This document shows positions 53,470 to 62,500 of a DNA stretch of 64,000 nt, in pieces. Made by a program: the position numbers and the translations under genes. The notes under the pieces were generated by a model. That model was not told the origin of the DNA. It did no database searches and saw nothing but the letters and a program-made list of their open reading frames with translations. Location of the stretch: positions 33,057 through 97,056 of the forward strand of contig NZ_JAUSWN010000014.1 of NCBI RefSeq assembly GCF_030815255.1. The letters are read 5' to 3'. This DNA is from Hathewaya limosa (lineage in GTDB: Bacteria; Bacillota; Clostridia; Clostridiales; Clostridiaceae). Each line of letters opens with the position of its first letter. Positions within the stretch are counted from its first letter, which is position 1.

Positions 53470-53700
53470 ATTTAAATAAAAAAAGTTCTTTTATGCTGTA
53501 TTTACATCATAAAAGAACTTTTTTATTAATAAGGGGCAAAAGGGGTTTAAACTTTTAGGGGTTAATTATATTTTTTCTTTTGTTTGTTAGTGTTTTATCC
53601 CTTTGATTTAGACCTTTTCCTGATTCTACGACAAGCCTTAGCCAATCTCCACAGGCGTAACTTCCCGAAGTCTTACGGTACAATACTCTATTAAAAGTTA
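53470..53700 (-). ncRNA. Structured RNA downstream of the LysM gene, possibly raiA-class
   Basis: A minus-strand block of about 220 bases that is far richer in G and C than its surroundings, with no open frame. Visible stems are GUAACUU/AAGUcUUAC (53657-53676) with a CCCG/CGGG tip and GCCU/AGGC (53635-53638 with 53653-53656). GGUCUAAAUCAAAGGGAUAAAAC follows as an unpaired conserved-looking stretch (shown here in shortened form in the finding), then three CCCC motifs. It ends at a perfect 17-bp terminator (53479-53495 with 53508-53524) with T7. Size, composition and clostridial context fit the raiA RNA motif, but I name this class from memory only. Confidence 0.55.
53479..53524 (-). terminator. 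Terminator of the structured RNA
   Basis: AAAAAAGTTCTTTTATG and its exact complement with a 12-base loop; seven T follow on the minus strand. It can also act on the plus strand. Confidence 0.92.
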
Positions 53701-53701
53701 A

Positions 53702-54439
53702 TTATTTTTTAACTGGTATATAAATTTTTTGATCGGCTTTTAATTCTTCAGCTTTTTTCATGTTATTATTTTCCATTATAAGTTTTACGGCCTTTTTAGA
53801 ATCACACCAATGCATTTCTTTACTTGCTATACTTGTTAATGTATCTCCTGCTTTTACTACATAAGCATTTCCTTTTTGAGCTACCTCTTCTTTAGATGAT
53901 TTAAAATTTTCTTCTGTTGGTATATATAATTTATCTCCTGCTTTTATTAATGAATTTTCATCAATTTTATTAATATCTTTAATTACTTGAATTACTTCAT
54001 TAACATCATCAAAGGTACTAAATTGTTTAGCTATAGTAAATAAGTTATCACCTTTTTTAACAACATATTGATCATCATATATTGATATAGAATCTGCATT
54101 TGTTGTTTTTACATCTGTCTTATCTTTTTCTTCTTTTTCGGTTTCTTTATTTTTGTCTTGTTCTTTTTTATTATTTTCTTTGTCATTAATAGTTTCTTTA
54201 TTGTTATCTTCTGCTTTTTTGTTATTTTCTTTATCTTGTTCTTGTTTATCCTCTTTTAAGCTTTCCTCTAAAAAGTTATCTTTTTTATCGGCTTTGATTT
54301 TATTAGCTACTTGATTTTTTGCATTTTTATTTATTTTTGCATTATCGTTATTTCTATTAACAAATTTTACTCCTAAAAAAATTCCTAATAGTACAACTAC
54401 TATAGTACTGGCTAAAATTATACCTTTTGATTTTTTCAC
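53702..54439 (-). CDS. Membrane-anchored LysM protein
   Basis: A 245-residue protein. Residues 1-5 are basic, 6-26 form one membrane segment, 30-118 are a Lys/Glu/Asn repeat-rich linker (about 15 KDKENNKK-like units), then two LysM domains (about 126-180 and 192-243), each starting YVVK(K/A)GD. LysM binds peptidoglycan, so the linker spans the wall to reach it. Single gene; a structured RNA follows its stop on the same strand within five bases. Confidence 0.9.
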   Translation of the reverse strand: MKKSKGIILASTIVVVLLGIFLGVKFVNRNNDNAKINKNAKNQVANKIKADKKDNFLEESLKEDKQEQDKENNKKAEDNNKETINDKENNKKEQDKNKETEKEEKDKTDVKTTNADSISIYDDQYVVKKGDNLFTIAKQFSTFDDVNEVIQVIKDINKIDENSLIKAGDKLYIPTEENFKSSKEEVAQKGNAYVVKAGDTLTSIASKEMHWCDSKKAVKLIMENNNMKKAEELKADQKIYIPVKK

Positions 54440-54630
54440 CTTTATTCTCTCCTCTCAGAAAATATATTTAACTTTGTATTTATTTAAATTTTTTCCAAAA
54501 TACTATTTTTTATACATATATTATAAATTTTCTTTTAAATGTTTTATTTTCTTTTATTTCATTTTTAATATTATTTTGGAATTCATTAACTGTTATTAAG
54601 TATTACCTATTTTTATATTTTTAAACATAA

Positions 54631-54662
54631 AAAAATCATTACTTTAAAAAGTAATGATTTTT
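54631..54662 (-). terminator. Terminator of the YkuS-like gene
   Basis: AAAAATCATTACTTT pairs with AAAGTAATGATTTTT around two bases, with A and T ends, so it works on both strands. Confidence 0.9.
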
Positions 54663-54727
54663 TTATAAAAGTTTATTTACATGGATTATTTTTAGTTCAA
54701 TTTATATATATTTTTTTAGTATATTTA

Positions 54728-54982
54728 TTATTTAATTTGATCTATTTGATTTTTTATATCCTCTGGAGTCATGCCATTTGCACTAATTATTGATGTTTTT
54801 GTTATTGTATCTTGTATTCCTAAACTATTATTAGATTCACCTGTTACAACTACAGCATCAAACTTCTTTAAAAAATTAGGAGCTGTTTTTTTTCTATCAT
54901 CAAATTCCTTAACACTATATCCTTCGTTTTCTAAATAGTTCTTTATAGGTTTTAATCCCTTTTCTACAGCTACTTTTTTCAT
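54728..54982 (-). CDS. UPF0180 (YkuS) family small protein
   Basis: An 84-residue protein of the YkuS family: KKVAVEKGLKPIKNYLENEGYSV, then FDAVVVTGESNNSLGIQDT and the final ANGMTPEDIKNQI. I start at the ATG at 54982, eight bases after GAGGAGG; the frame extends seven codons upstream. Family members are cytosolic and of unknown function. Single gene. Confidence 0.88.
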   Translation of the reverse strand: MKKVAVEKGLKPIKNYLENEGYSVKEFDDRKKTAPNFLKKFDAVVVTGESNNSLGIQDTITKTSIISANGMTPEDIKNQIDQIK

Positions 54983-55138
54983 GTTAACTTCCTCCTCTTT
55001 CAACTAATGCTATAATAAAATTATTTTAAATTCCCTTTGTTCAATAATTATTATGTGCATTGAATGTTAATATATTCGAAGTTAATATTTCTAAAATGTC
55101 TTTTTCATACACAAAGTAGATATCTTTAGAAAAATAAA

Positions 55139-55169
55139 AAGGTATAAAATATATTATATTTTATACCTT
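55139..55169 (-). terminator. Terminator after the HMA-like gene
   Basis: AAGGTATAAAATATA pairs with TATATTTTATACCTT with almost no loop; CCTTTTTATTTTT on the minus strand. Confidence 0.85.
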
Positions 55170-55192
55170 AAATCTGAAACATTATGTATTTC

Positions 55193-55396
55193 TTATATAA
55201 TTGTGTATCCAGTGTCTTCTATAGATTCCAGGATTTTGTTTAAATCAATGAAAAAATCATCATATATAACTTCAACCTCACCTTTTTTTTTAGAAATTTG
55301 GCAGGCTATTATTCCTTCATTTGAAGTTATAGCTTTCTTTACATTGTTTATATCTCGCGCTGAATTTATATTATATACTTTAATTACAGCCTTCAT
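55193..55396 (-). CDS. HMA-fold protein without the metal-binding CxxC
   Basis: A 67-residue protein with the length and strand order of a heavy-metal-associated domain: KAVIKVYNI as first strand, helix NNVKKAITSNEGIIACQIS, strand GEVEVIYDD, helix NKILESIEDTGY, last strand TII. The loop that should hold GMxCxxC reads NINSARD, so it cannot bind metal through that site. Its only cysteine is elsewhere. It lies 12 bases after ricT and is probably cotranscribed with it. A binding or structural role seems likely; not known. Confidence 0.72.
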   Translation of the reverse strand: MKAVIKVYNINSARDINNVKKAITSNEGIIACQISKKKGEVEVIYDDFFIDLNKILESIEDTGYTII

Positions 55397-55408
55397 AATA
55401 AAATCCCC

Positions 55409-56353
55409 CTAGTTCTCCTTAAATACCTCTTTTACTTTAACGTTAGATTTTTCTTCTTTTAATATATCACCTAATATTTTACTATCTTCCTCATCTTCTA
55501 TTTCAAGTTTAATTACATCATCATTCTCTTCTGCCATATATTCACCTGATATAAGTTTTGTATCTTTAACCTTAACTTCTTTTATAACTTCTTCATCATC
55601 AATTTTAAGTTTAACTTTTAAGGATTCTTTTATTATGTTATTATCAATAACTTCTCCTTTTCCACTGTCAGTCTCTACTATAGATCCAACATTAGGCATT
55701 TTCTCACGAATCTTTCTATATGCCTCTTCTTCATAGGTTAAACAACACATAAGTCTTCCACAAATTCCTGATATTTTAGAAGGATTTAAAGATAAATTTT
55801 GTTCTTTAGCCATTTTTATAGACACAGGTGCAAATTCACCTAAAAAAGTTGAACAACAAAGAGGTCTTCCACAAGGTCCTAATCCCCCAACCATCTTAGC
55901 TTCATCTCTAACACCTATTTGTCTTAATTCAATTCTTGTTTTAAATATACTAGCTAAATCTTTTACAAGTTCTCTAAAGTCTACTCTTCCTTCAGCAGTA
56001 AAATAAAATATAACTTTATTATTATCAAAAGTATATTCTACATCAATAAGCTTCATATTTAAATTGTGTTTTTTTACTTTTTCTTCACATATCTTTAAAG
56101 CTTCTATTTCTTTTGATTTATTGGCAGTATGTTTTTCAATATCTTCCTTCGTAGCCTTTCTTATAACATCTTTTAAAGGAGAAATAAGCTCTTCTTCACT
56201 AATTTCTTTTATTCCTACTACACACTCTCCAAATTCAACCCCTCTTGCTGTTTCTACTATAACAAAATCATCTTTTTTTATATCTATATCTTTAGGATTA
56301 AAATAATATATTTTTCCCGCCTTTTTAAACCTTATTCCTATAACTTTTAACAT
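55409..56353 (-). CDS. ricT: RicT, PSP1-domain protein (YaaT)
   Basis: A 314-residue protein with the PSP1 domain and the cysteine patterns GPCGRPLCC (about 164-172) and GICGRLMCC (about 198-206). In Bacillus subtilis RicA, RicF and RicT form an iron-sulfur complex that speeds RNase Y processing and Spo0F phosphorylation, hence sporulation and competence. It starts two bases before the holB stop, so the pair is coupled. A C-terminal acidic tail (about 265-314) extends beyond the core. Confidence 0.94.
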   Translation of the reverse strand: MLKVIGIRFKKAGKIYYFNPKDIDIKKDDFVIVETARGVEFGECVVGIKEISEEELISPLKDVIRKATKEDIEKHTANKSKEIEALKICEEKVKKHNLNMKLIDVEYTFDNNKVIFYFTAEGRVDFRELVKDLASIFKTRIELRQIGVRDEAKMVGGLGPCGRPLCCSTFLGEFAPVSIKMAKEQNLSLNPSKISGICGRLMCCLTYEEEAYRKIREKMPNVGSIVETDSGKGEVIDNNIIKESLKVKLKIDDEEVIKEVKVKDTKLISGEYMAEENDDVIKLEIEDEEDSKILGDILKEEKSNVKVKEVFKEN

Positions 56354-56354
56354 T

Positions 56355-57305
56355 TTATACCTCCTGTATCTTTAGCAACATAGTACTAAACACTAATGAT
56401 GAGTTGAGGTTCCTACCTAAATTTTCTCTGGTCTCTAATAAAATTCTTATAATATCATTTAACTGTGAAAACGAAAATATATTCCATACATCTTCTAACT
56501 CATTAAATTTATCTAAGTTAATTAAATTATGTTTATGGCCAGTTTCCTTATATATTATAGCATCTCTTATAAAACTAATCATGCAATCAAAAATGTCTTC
56601 ATTATTTTCTTTATTAAATTTTTTAAACATTTCTTCATACTTTAATAACTCAACTTTATCTATGTGTTTAACTTCCTTTAAAAATTTTAATATAGATGAT
56701 CTCATATCCTTAAAATTCTCATCATAAATTAGTTGTTCTGCCTTTCCAGGTATACCATCACTAAAAGAAATTAAAAGTTTCATTTCATTTTCAGACAGAT
56801 CTTTATAATTAGTTTGTAAAAATATCTTCATTTCATCAAAACTTAAAGGATTTAGTTTATGTATCTGACATCTTGATTTTATAGTATCTAAAATACTTTC
56901 TGAATTCTCACATAGTAAAAATATGTACACTCCAAAGGGAGGTTCTTCGATAGTTTTTAGAAATGCATTTTGAGCTTGCATCGTCATTTTATCTGCATTA
57001 TAAACTATTACAACCTTATTATCTCCCTCATAAGGTTTCTTATTTATTTCTTCTATCAAAATTCTTATTTCTCCTACACCTAATGACTTCTTATTTTTTC
57101 CTAACTTCCATGGAATAACATCAACATGATCTATATTATCTTCACAACCTAATATACTTTTACCAAGTACGTTTGCTATAATACTTTTACCTATGCCATC
57201 TTCTCCCACAAAAAGATGAGCATGGGTAAATTTCTTATTATAAATAACCTGTTGTAATGGTAAAAGAATTCTTTTATGTCCTATAATATTGTTACCTAAG
57301 CTCAT
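56355..57305 (-). CDS. holB: DNA polymerase III delta' subunit
   Basis: A 316-residue AAA+ clamp-loader subunit. P-loop GEDGIGKS (33-40), KMTMQAQNAFLKTIEEPP (SRC-like region nearby: KSRCQIHKLNPL) are visible. In most delta' proteins four cysteines form a zinc module after the P-loop; here only one cysteine (in LGCEDNIDHVD) is present, so the zinc site is lost. That is a notable variation. It follows darA on the same strand. Confidence 0.94.
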   Translation of the reverse strand: MSLGNNIIGHKRILLPLQQVIYNKKFTHAHLFVGEDGIGKSIIANVLGKSILGCEDNIDHVDVIPWKLGKNKKSLGVGEIRILIEEINKKPYEGDNKVVIVYNADKMTMQAQNAFLKTIEEPPFGVYIFLLCENSESILDTIKSRCQIHKLNPLSFDEMKIFLQTNYKDLSENEMKLLISFSDGIPGKAEQLIYDENFKDMRSSILKFLKEVKHIDKVELLKYEEMFKKFNKENNEDIFDCMISFIRDAIIYKETGHKHNLINLDKFNELEDVWNIFSFSQLNDIIRILLETRENLGRNLNSSLVFSTMLLKIQEV

Positions 57306-57346
57306 CTTTATTTTCTCCTTAACTATTAAATTAAAAAATATCTTAA

Positions 57347-57676
57347 TTAAATTTTTGCAAACCTATCCACATCTACAACAAAAATTGTAGCTCCACCGAT
57401 TTTAACTTCCACTGGATAAGTCATATATACAGATGCTGCTCCTGTAGCTGGTGTTGGTGACGTAACCACCTGTTTTCTGGTTTTACAAATTTGTTCTACT
57501 ATATCCATTACATTATCAACTTTATCATCATCTACTCCCATCATCAAAGTAGTGTTTCCAGATTTTAAAAATCCTCCAGTTGTAGCAAGTTTTGTAACCC
57601 TATAACCACTATCTGTTAAAGCTTCAACTAAGTCATTGGCATCTTGGTCTTGTACTATGGATATAACTAACTTCAT
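57347..57676 (-). CDS. darA: DarA/PstA-type cyclic-di-AMP receptor
   Basis: A 109-residue PII-like protein, start MKLVISIVQDQDANDLV, then GYRVTKLATTGGFLKSGNTTLMMG (the c-di-AMP-binding and long-loop region), and YPVEVKIGGATIFVVDVDRF at the end. It binds cyclic di-AMP as a trimer. It lies between tmk and holB, the same neighbourhood as in Bacillus subtilis (yaaQ). Confidence 0.95.
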   Translation of the reverse strand: MKLVISIVQDQDANDLVEALTDSGYRVTKLATTGGFLKSGNTTLMMGVDDDKVDNVMDIVEQICKTRKQVVTSPTPATGAASVYMTYPVEVKIGGATIFVVDVDRFAKI

Positions 57677-57787
57677 GAGATATCCCTCCTCATTTAATAA
57701 TTATAGATTTTTTTAATTTATCTTGTATTTTATTTTATCATATTTGTAGAAATTTAGTAAGCTAAGAACCTTTATATTTTGAATTGT

Positions 57788-58435
57788 TTATATTTTGCCT
57801 AAATGTTTTTTAATTTTTGTATCTATAATGTTAATAACCTCTTTAGATACATCCTCTATAGATTGTTCTGCATTAATTTTTTTAATTCTATTGGGATACT
57901 GCTGTAAAAGTTTTAAGTATCCTTCTCTTACCTTTTTATGAAAATCTAATTTTTCTAAATCAAGTCTATTCATTTCATCATTTCTATTTCTTACTCTTCT
58001 TAGTCCTTCCTCTGGATTTATATCTAAAAACAGAGTTAAACTAGGCATATATTGATCGATAGCAAATTTGTTTATTTCATAAACTATGTCCATGCCAATT
58101 TCTCTAGCGTATCCTTGATATGCTAAGGATGAATCAATAAACCTATCACATATTACAACTTTTCCTTCTTTTAGAGCAGGAATCACCTTTTCCACTAAAT
58201 GTTGTCTTCTAGATGCACAATAAAGTAAAGCTTCTGTTCTCTCATCCATTTTGATATTCTTTTTATCTAAAAGTATTCCTCTTATATCTTCCGAAATTTT
58301 TATTCCACCGGGTTCTCTAGTACTTATATATGGAATATTATTTTTTTCTAAATACTCCTCTATAACCTTTATTTGACTAGTCTTTCCTGAACCTTCTCCA
58401 CCTTCTAAGGTTATAAATAAACCTTTGTATGCCAT
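57788..58435 (-). CDS. tmk: Thymidylate kinase
   Basis: Phosphorylates dTMP to dTDP. The 215 residues have the P-loop EGGEGSGKTSQ (11-21), STREPGG, the DRFIDSSLAYQGYARE block and the lid with RNRNDEMNRLD. Located between the Orn/Lys/Arg decarboxylase and darA. Confidence 0.97.
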   Translation of the reverse strand: MAYKGLFITLEGGEGSGKTSQIKVIEEYLEKNNIPYISTREPGGIKISEDIRGILLDKKNIKMDERTEALLYCASRRQHLVEKVIPALKEGKVVICDRFIDSSLAYQGYAREIGMDIVYEINKFAIDQYMPSLTLFLDINPEEGLRRVRNRNDEMNRLDLEKLDFHKKVREGYLKLLQQYPNRIKKINAEQSIEDVSKEVINIIDTKIKKHLGKI

Positions 58436-58506
58436 TTTACTCCCTCTTCCCTGTAAAATTTATATAAGTAATGTTATTATATAATTATTTTAATTTATAA
58501 AGTTTT

Positions 58507-59937
58507 TTAAATGATCCATAACTGTTCATCTTCTATTCCTAAAACCGTTAAATTATTTTTTATATAGTACTCAATAACCCTAATGGCCTCTTTATCAATT
58601 ACCTCACCAGGCATTACAAGTGGAACTCCTGGTGGATATGGGACAATACTTTTGCCACATATTTTTCCTATTGAGTCTTTAATATGTACTTTTATCTTTT
58701 TTTTATCCATTATTTCATGGGGTAGAAATACAGTTTTAGGAATATTATAATCAAGAAATGGCACTTCTTCCTCCCTAAACTCTTCTAACTTACATTTCTT
58801 TAGTTCATAATAAAGCCTTTCAAAGTCTTCTGGAGTATTGAAAGGATTGGGTATTAAAATAATGTTCCTACCATCACTCATTTCACATTGAATTTTCTTT
58901 TTCCTTAAATAATCTAATAGTTTATGAGCACTGTATCCTTTATTAATTCTTATAACAAACCTAGTTAAATCAATATATGTATCAAAACTTTTCTTCATAT
59001 TCCTATACATATGTTCATTTCCTAATACTAAAAATCCTTGTAATCCATTTATCTTCTCTCTATATTCCATACAAAGTTTTAAAAAATTTGTATATTGCTC
59101 TCTGCCATACTGTTCTAAATAAAATCGTCCAAACTCCATAGACATCATCATCACATAAGAAGGACTAGTACTCATAAATGCACTTACATAGAAATCTACT
59201 TTTTCTAAATCTATTGAATCTCCAACGTGGAGATATGCTGTCTGCGTTAAACTAGGAAGAGTTTTATGTGAACTCATAACTACCATATCTGCCCCTAATT
59301 TTATAGGATTTTGAGGTAACTCTTCTATGACTCCAAAATGTGCACCATGAGCACAATCTACTAATACCTTCATATTATATTTTTTTGCTTCATTTATAAT
59401 TTGTTTTAAATCTACACAAATACCATAATAATTAGGATAAGTAATTATTATTCCTTTAGCATCTTTATTTTCTCTTAATGTTTTAAAAAAATGCTCCCTA
59501 TTTAGAGAGAAAGGAGCATTAAAATCTCTATCTACTATATTTTTTAAATACACAGGATTTAACTCTCTCATTATAATTCCATTCATAACTGACCTGTGAC
59601 AATTTCTTTCTAATATAACTTTATCGCCTTTATTAAAGGTAGAAAATATCATACTTAAGTTTCCACTTGTACTACCATTTACAAGATAATAGGACTTTTT
59701 ACTTCCGTAGTATTCTTTTAATCTATCTAAAGATTCCTTTATTATTCCTTCAGCATTGTGAAGATTATCTACTCCATCAACTTCTGTAATATCACCTTTT
59801 AAAATATGCTCATAAAAATATTTTCCTTCTTTTATATTAATAAATCCTCTTCCACTTTTATGTCCAGGCATAGTAAATGGTAAATTGTTTTCCTTTATAT
59901 ATTCTAATACACCATCTATAAGTGGTAATTGTGACAC
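58507..59937 (-). CDS. Orn/Lys/Arg decarboxylase family (PLP-dependent)
   Basis: A 476-residue aspartate-aminotransferase-fold decarboxylase. PLP lysine in MSSHKTLPSLTQTA, preceded by LVDCAHGAHFG; the start LPFTMPGHKSGRGF is typical of the large group with ornithine, lysine and arginine decarboxylases. It is shorter than the inducible 700-residue enzymes and matches the constitutive YaaO/SpeA group. It starts with GTG at 59937 and overlaps gin by 22 bases. Substrate not fixed; it makes a polyamine or precursor. Confidence 0.92.
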   Translation of the reverse strand: MSQLPLIDGVLEYIKENNLPFTMPGHKSGRGFINIKEGKYFYEHILKGDITEVDGVDNLHNAEGIIKESLDRLKEYYGSKKSYYLVNGSTSGNLSMIFSTFNKGDKVILERNCHRSVMNGIIMRELNPVYLKNIVDRDFNAPFSLNREHFFKTLRENKDAKGIIITYPNYYGICVDLKQIINEAKKYNMKVLVDCAHGAHFGVIEELPQNPIKLGADMVVMSSHKTLPSLTQTAYLHVGDSIDLEKVDFYVSAFMSTSPSYVMMMSMEFGRFYLEQYGREQYTNFLKLCMEYREKINGLQGFLVLGNEHMYRNMKKSFDTYIDLTRFVIRINKGYSAHKLLDYLRKKKIQCEMSDGRNIILIPNPFNTPEDFERLYYELKKCKLEEFREEEVPFLDYNIPKTVFLPHEIMDKKKIKVHIKDSIGKICGKSIVPYPPGVPLVMPGEVIDKEAIRVIEYYIKNNLTVLGIEDEQLWII

Positions 59938-60128
59938 TTACTTTCCTCTCCTTTTATCATATAATGTATAATAGTTCTTTTTATACGATCTTTAAAATAA
60001 TCATAAAAATCTGTGTTCATTTCTGCTTTAATCAGTCTTTTTTCACACGAATAACATATTCTTCTTCCCTTAATCATTATACCATCATTTAGAGGCTTCC
60101 TACATATAATACAACAGTTTTTTTTCAT
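59916..60128 (-). CDS. gin: Gin, inhibitor of sigma-G
   Basis: A 70-residue zinc protein with CIIC (Cys6/Cys9) and CYSC (Cys25/Cys28), then KRLIKAEMNTDFYDYFKDRIKR. This pattern is Gin (CsfB), which binds and blocks sigma-G before engulfment ends in the forespore and also other sigma factors. It marks the strain as spore-forming by descent. The gene overlaps the decarboxylase start by 22 bases and lies at the head of the tmk-darA-holB-ricT group. Confidence 0.88.
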   Translation of the reverse strand: MKKNCCIICRKPLNDGIMIKGRRICYSCEKRLIKAEMNTDFYDYFKDRIKRTIIHYMIKGEESKCHNYHL

Positions 60129-60292
60129 TAATGTCCCCCTTAAAAGAATGCTTAAACTTATCTGGATTCTTGCCTCATATAATATATTTTATTCAACATG
60201 TCCCCTTTTTAATTACTCATTTCTAAATATTAAAATTTTATTTGGATATAATATGTTTATATTAATTTTGTAGATATGGAGTGATGAGAACT

Positions 60293-61450
60293 ATGAAAAG
60301 GGATATAATAACTAGTTTCTTAACTTTACAAGATGAACTTAAGTCTCTATCACAATTTATATATGAAAATCCAGAATCAGATTTTAAAGAAGAAAAGTGT
60401 TGCAATTACATAGTAAATTTATTAAAAACACATGGATTTACTATAAAAGAAAAATTTCTAGACATAAATACATCCTTCTATGCTTCCTTTGGGAAAGGCC
60501 ATCCTAAGATATGTTATATTTGTAAATACTCAGCTACTGAATACGGTCATATACATGGAAATAATATTAACTGTATGATGAGTATAGGAGCAGCCATTGC
60601 GTTGTCTAAAACTATTTCGGAATATGATGGTTCTGTAATTATTTTAGGATGTCCTGGTAGCAATTTTAACGGTGCAGAATTAACCATAACTAAACAAGGT
60701 ATTTTAGAAGACATGGATGTTATTTTGTCAGCTCATGCCTTTAATGAGAATCTTCAAAGTGGTACTTCAATGAGTGTTATACCCGTAGAAATTAATTTTA
60801 CATCGAAAGAAATATTAGGGGAAGGTATAATAAATTCATCTCCATTAGATGGGTGTTTGTTGGCCTTTAATACTCTAGGAATGATGATAAAGAATTCTAA
60901 TGATAAATGTACAATAGATGGTGTATCTATAAATAGTTCTGAAAAACCATATACAACACCTTCTAAGGCTTGTGCTAAGTTTTTTGTTAGAGGTGCTAAG
61001 CTAAATAGTTGTAAATGTATAAATATAGGCTTAAAAAGTTTTTTATGTAATTTATGTTCTATACTTAATATAGATTATTCCATAGGTATGTTTGATCTTC
61101 CTTGTAGAGAGTTATTAAGTAATAAAGTCTTATCAGATTTATTTACAAATAACTTAAAACAATGTGGAATCATAGATATTAACTGTTGTAGAGATATTCC
61201 TTATGGGCTTAGTATAGGTGCCATAAGCCATACTACTCCTTGTATATATCCCTCAATAGATATAACAAATAATGAAAAAATCAAATATCCCTCTTTAGAA
61301 TTCCATAAGCTATCTAATAGTGATTATGCAATTAAACAAGGCTTTAAAAGCGCAAAAGCTTTGGCTTTAACAGCATTAGATATTTTAGAAACACCTAATT
61401 TATTAAAAGAAATGACTATGGAATTATATAGAAATACAAATCCATTATAA
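60293..61450 (+). CDS. M20-fold protein with missing metal ligands
   Basis: A 385-residue relative of M20 amidohydrolases. Active M20 enzymes have GHACGH(D/N) and a later PxEE. Here the first block reads YGHIHGNN (about 84-91) and the second GCPGSNFNGAE (about 119-129), so a His, Cys and two Glu are changed. It is probably inactive as a zinc hydrolase, or uses other residues. I start at the ATG at 60293, six bases after GGAGTGATG; a GTG upstream is possible. Single gene with its own terminator. Confidence 0.75.
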   Translation: MKRDIITSFLTLQDELKSLSQFIYENPESDFKEEKCCNYIVNLLKTHGFTIKEKFLDINTSFYASFGKGHPKICYICKYSATEYGHIHGNNINCMMSIGAAIALSKTISEYDGSVIILGCPGSNFNGAELTITKQGILEDMDVILSAHAFNENLQSGTSMSVIPVEINFTSKEILGEGIINSSPLDGCLLAFNTLGMMIKNSNDKCTIDGVSINSSEKPYTTPSKACAKFFVRGAKLNSCKCINIGLKSFLCNLCSILNIDYSIGMFDLPCRELLSNKVLSDLFTNNLKQCGIIDINCCRDIPYGLSIGAISHTTPCIYPSIDITNNEKIKYPSLEFHKLSNSDYAIKQGFKSAKALALTALDILETPNLLKEMTMELYRNTNPL

Positions 61451-61456
61451 AAAAGT

Positions 61457-61490
61457 AGAGTCAGTATAAATTTTAATTTATACTGACTCT
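61457..61490 (+). terminator. Terminator of the M20-fold gene
   Basis: AGAGTCAGTATAAA pairs exactly with TTTATACTGACTCT around six bases. The T run is short (TTAT). Confidence 0.75.
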
Positions 61491-61525
61491 TTATAAGTAA
61501 TCATAAATTTTTATTATACATATAA

Positions 61526-62029
61526 CTAAAAGTTAAATTCTCTATAAGTATTACTACATCTTTCAATATTTCTAATTAATCTATCACTAGGGTTAAAATA
61601 AAACTTTTTAAGTCTTCCTTCTAATTTATAAACACATATATAATTTTTTGTTCTTAACTTGCAAAAATCATATCTTTTTACCCCATGAAAATTAAGCTTA
61701 TCCGTAATTTTATCACTTCTACCTATATATTGTATATCTGCTAAGTTAACTATTTCTAATAGATTTTCACTTTCTCCAGTGATTTTATGAATAATAAGCT
61801 CATCTTGTATAAGTGAATACTTATATTTAGTTCTAAGTCTCTTTATTTGAAATAAAGCTATACAAATCATGATTAAATAGCTTAGATACTTTATTATTTT
61901 GAATAAATGAGTTTTAGGTACCATAACATCCAATAAATCAGAAACAATAATAAATGTCATTAACATAGCTAAAAAAATTAAAATAATAGAGTATTGTTTT
62001 CTCTCTATTACCTCTTTGTGCAACGCCAT
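61526..62029 (-). CDS. Small two-helix membrane protein
   Basis: A 167-residue protein with membrane segments at about 13-33 and 45-65 and a soluble C-terminus (about 70-167) rich in basic and aromatic residues, possibly a PH-like fold (SLIQDELIIHKITGESENLLEI). I start at the ATG at 62029, which follows TGGAGG. No family is recognised. Single gene. Confidence 0.7.
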   Translation of the reverse strand: MALHKEVIERKQYSIILIFLAMLMTFIIVSDLLDVMVPKTHLFKIIKYLSYLIMICIALFQIKRLRTKYKYSLIQDELIIHKITGESENLLEIVNLADIQYIGRSDKITDKLNFHGVKRYDFCKLRTKNYICVYKLEGRLKKFYFNPSDRLIRNIERCSNTYREFNF

Positions 62030-62500
62030 AGAATTAACCTCCATCAAACCAAAATTCCTTTAACACACACATCAATAAAAAAATAAAATTATAATAATAT
62101 AAATATAAAAATTTACGTTAATCCTTATTATTTATATAGTTTCTTAATCATTATTAACTTTCGTTTATTAGTTCAAGACACATATACAGATTATACTAGC
62201 ATTTATACATTTTATCTACAGCACTCAGAGCTTATATACCTTTTTTACAATTGATTAATACCCACTATTAACAATAAAATTAAAATACATTCATATATAT
62301 ATACTTTCCTTTGTTTTATGTGAAACTGCTCATAAGTTTAAAATTTATAGTTAAATCTAGAAATATAAAGCTATATAATGATACCATAAGAATACTACTA
62401 TAAAATAACTGAAAATCACTTCTTATGCTAATTTTAAAACTGTATTTTATTTTTTTAAGCATATAATAATTAAAAATTTTTAAAATAAGGACTGATATAA
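62030..62500. other. Non-coding stretch before ldcA
   Basis: A 470-base AT-rich region with no credible gene or RNA. A 67-codon frame on the minus strand overlaps the ldcA start without an RBS and is ignored. Confidence 0.5.
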
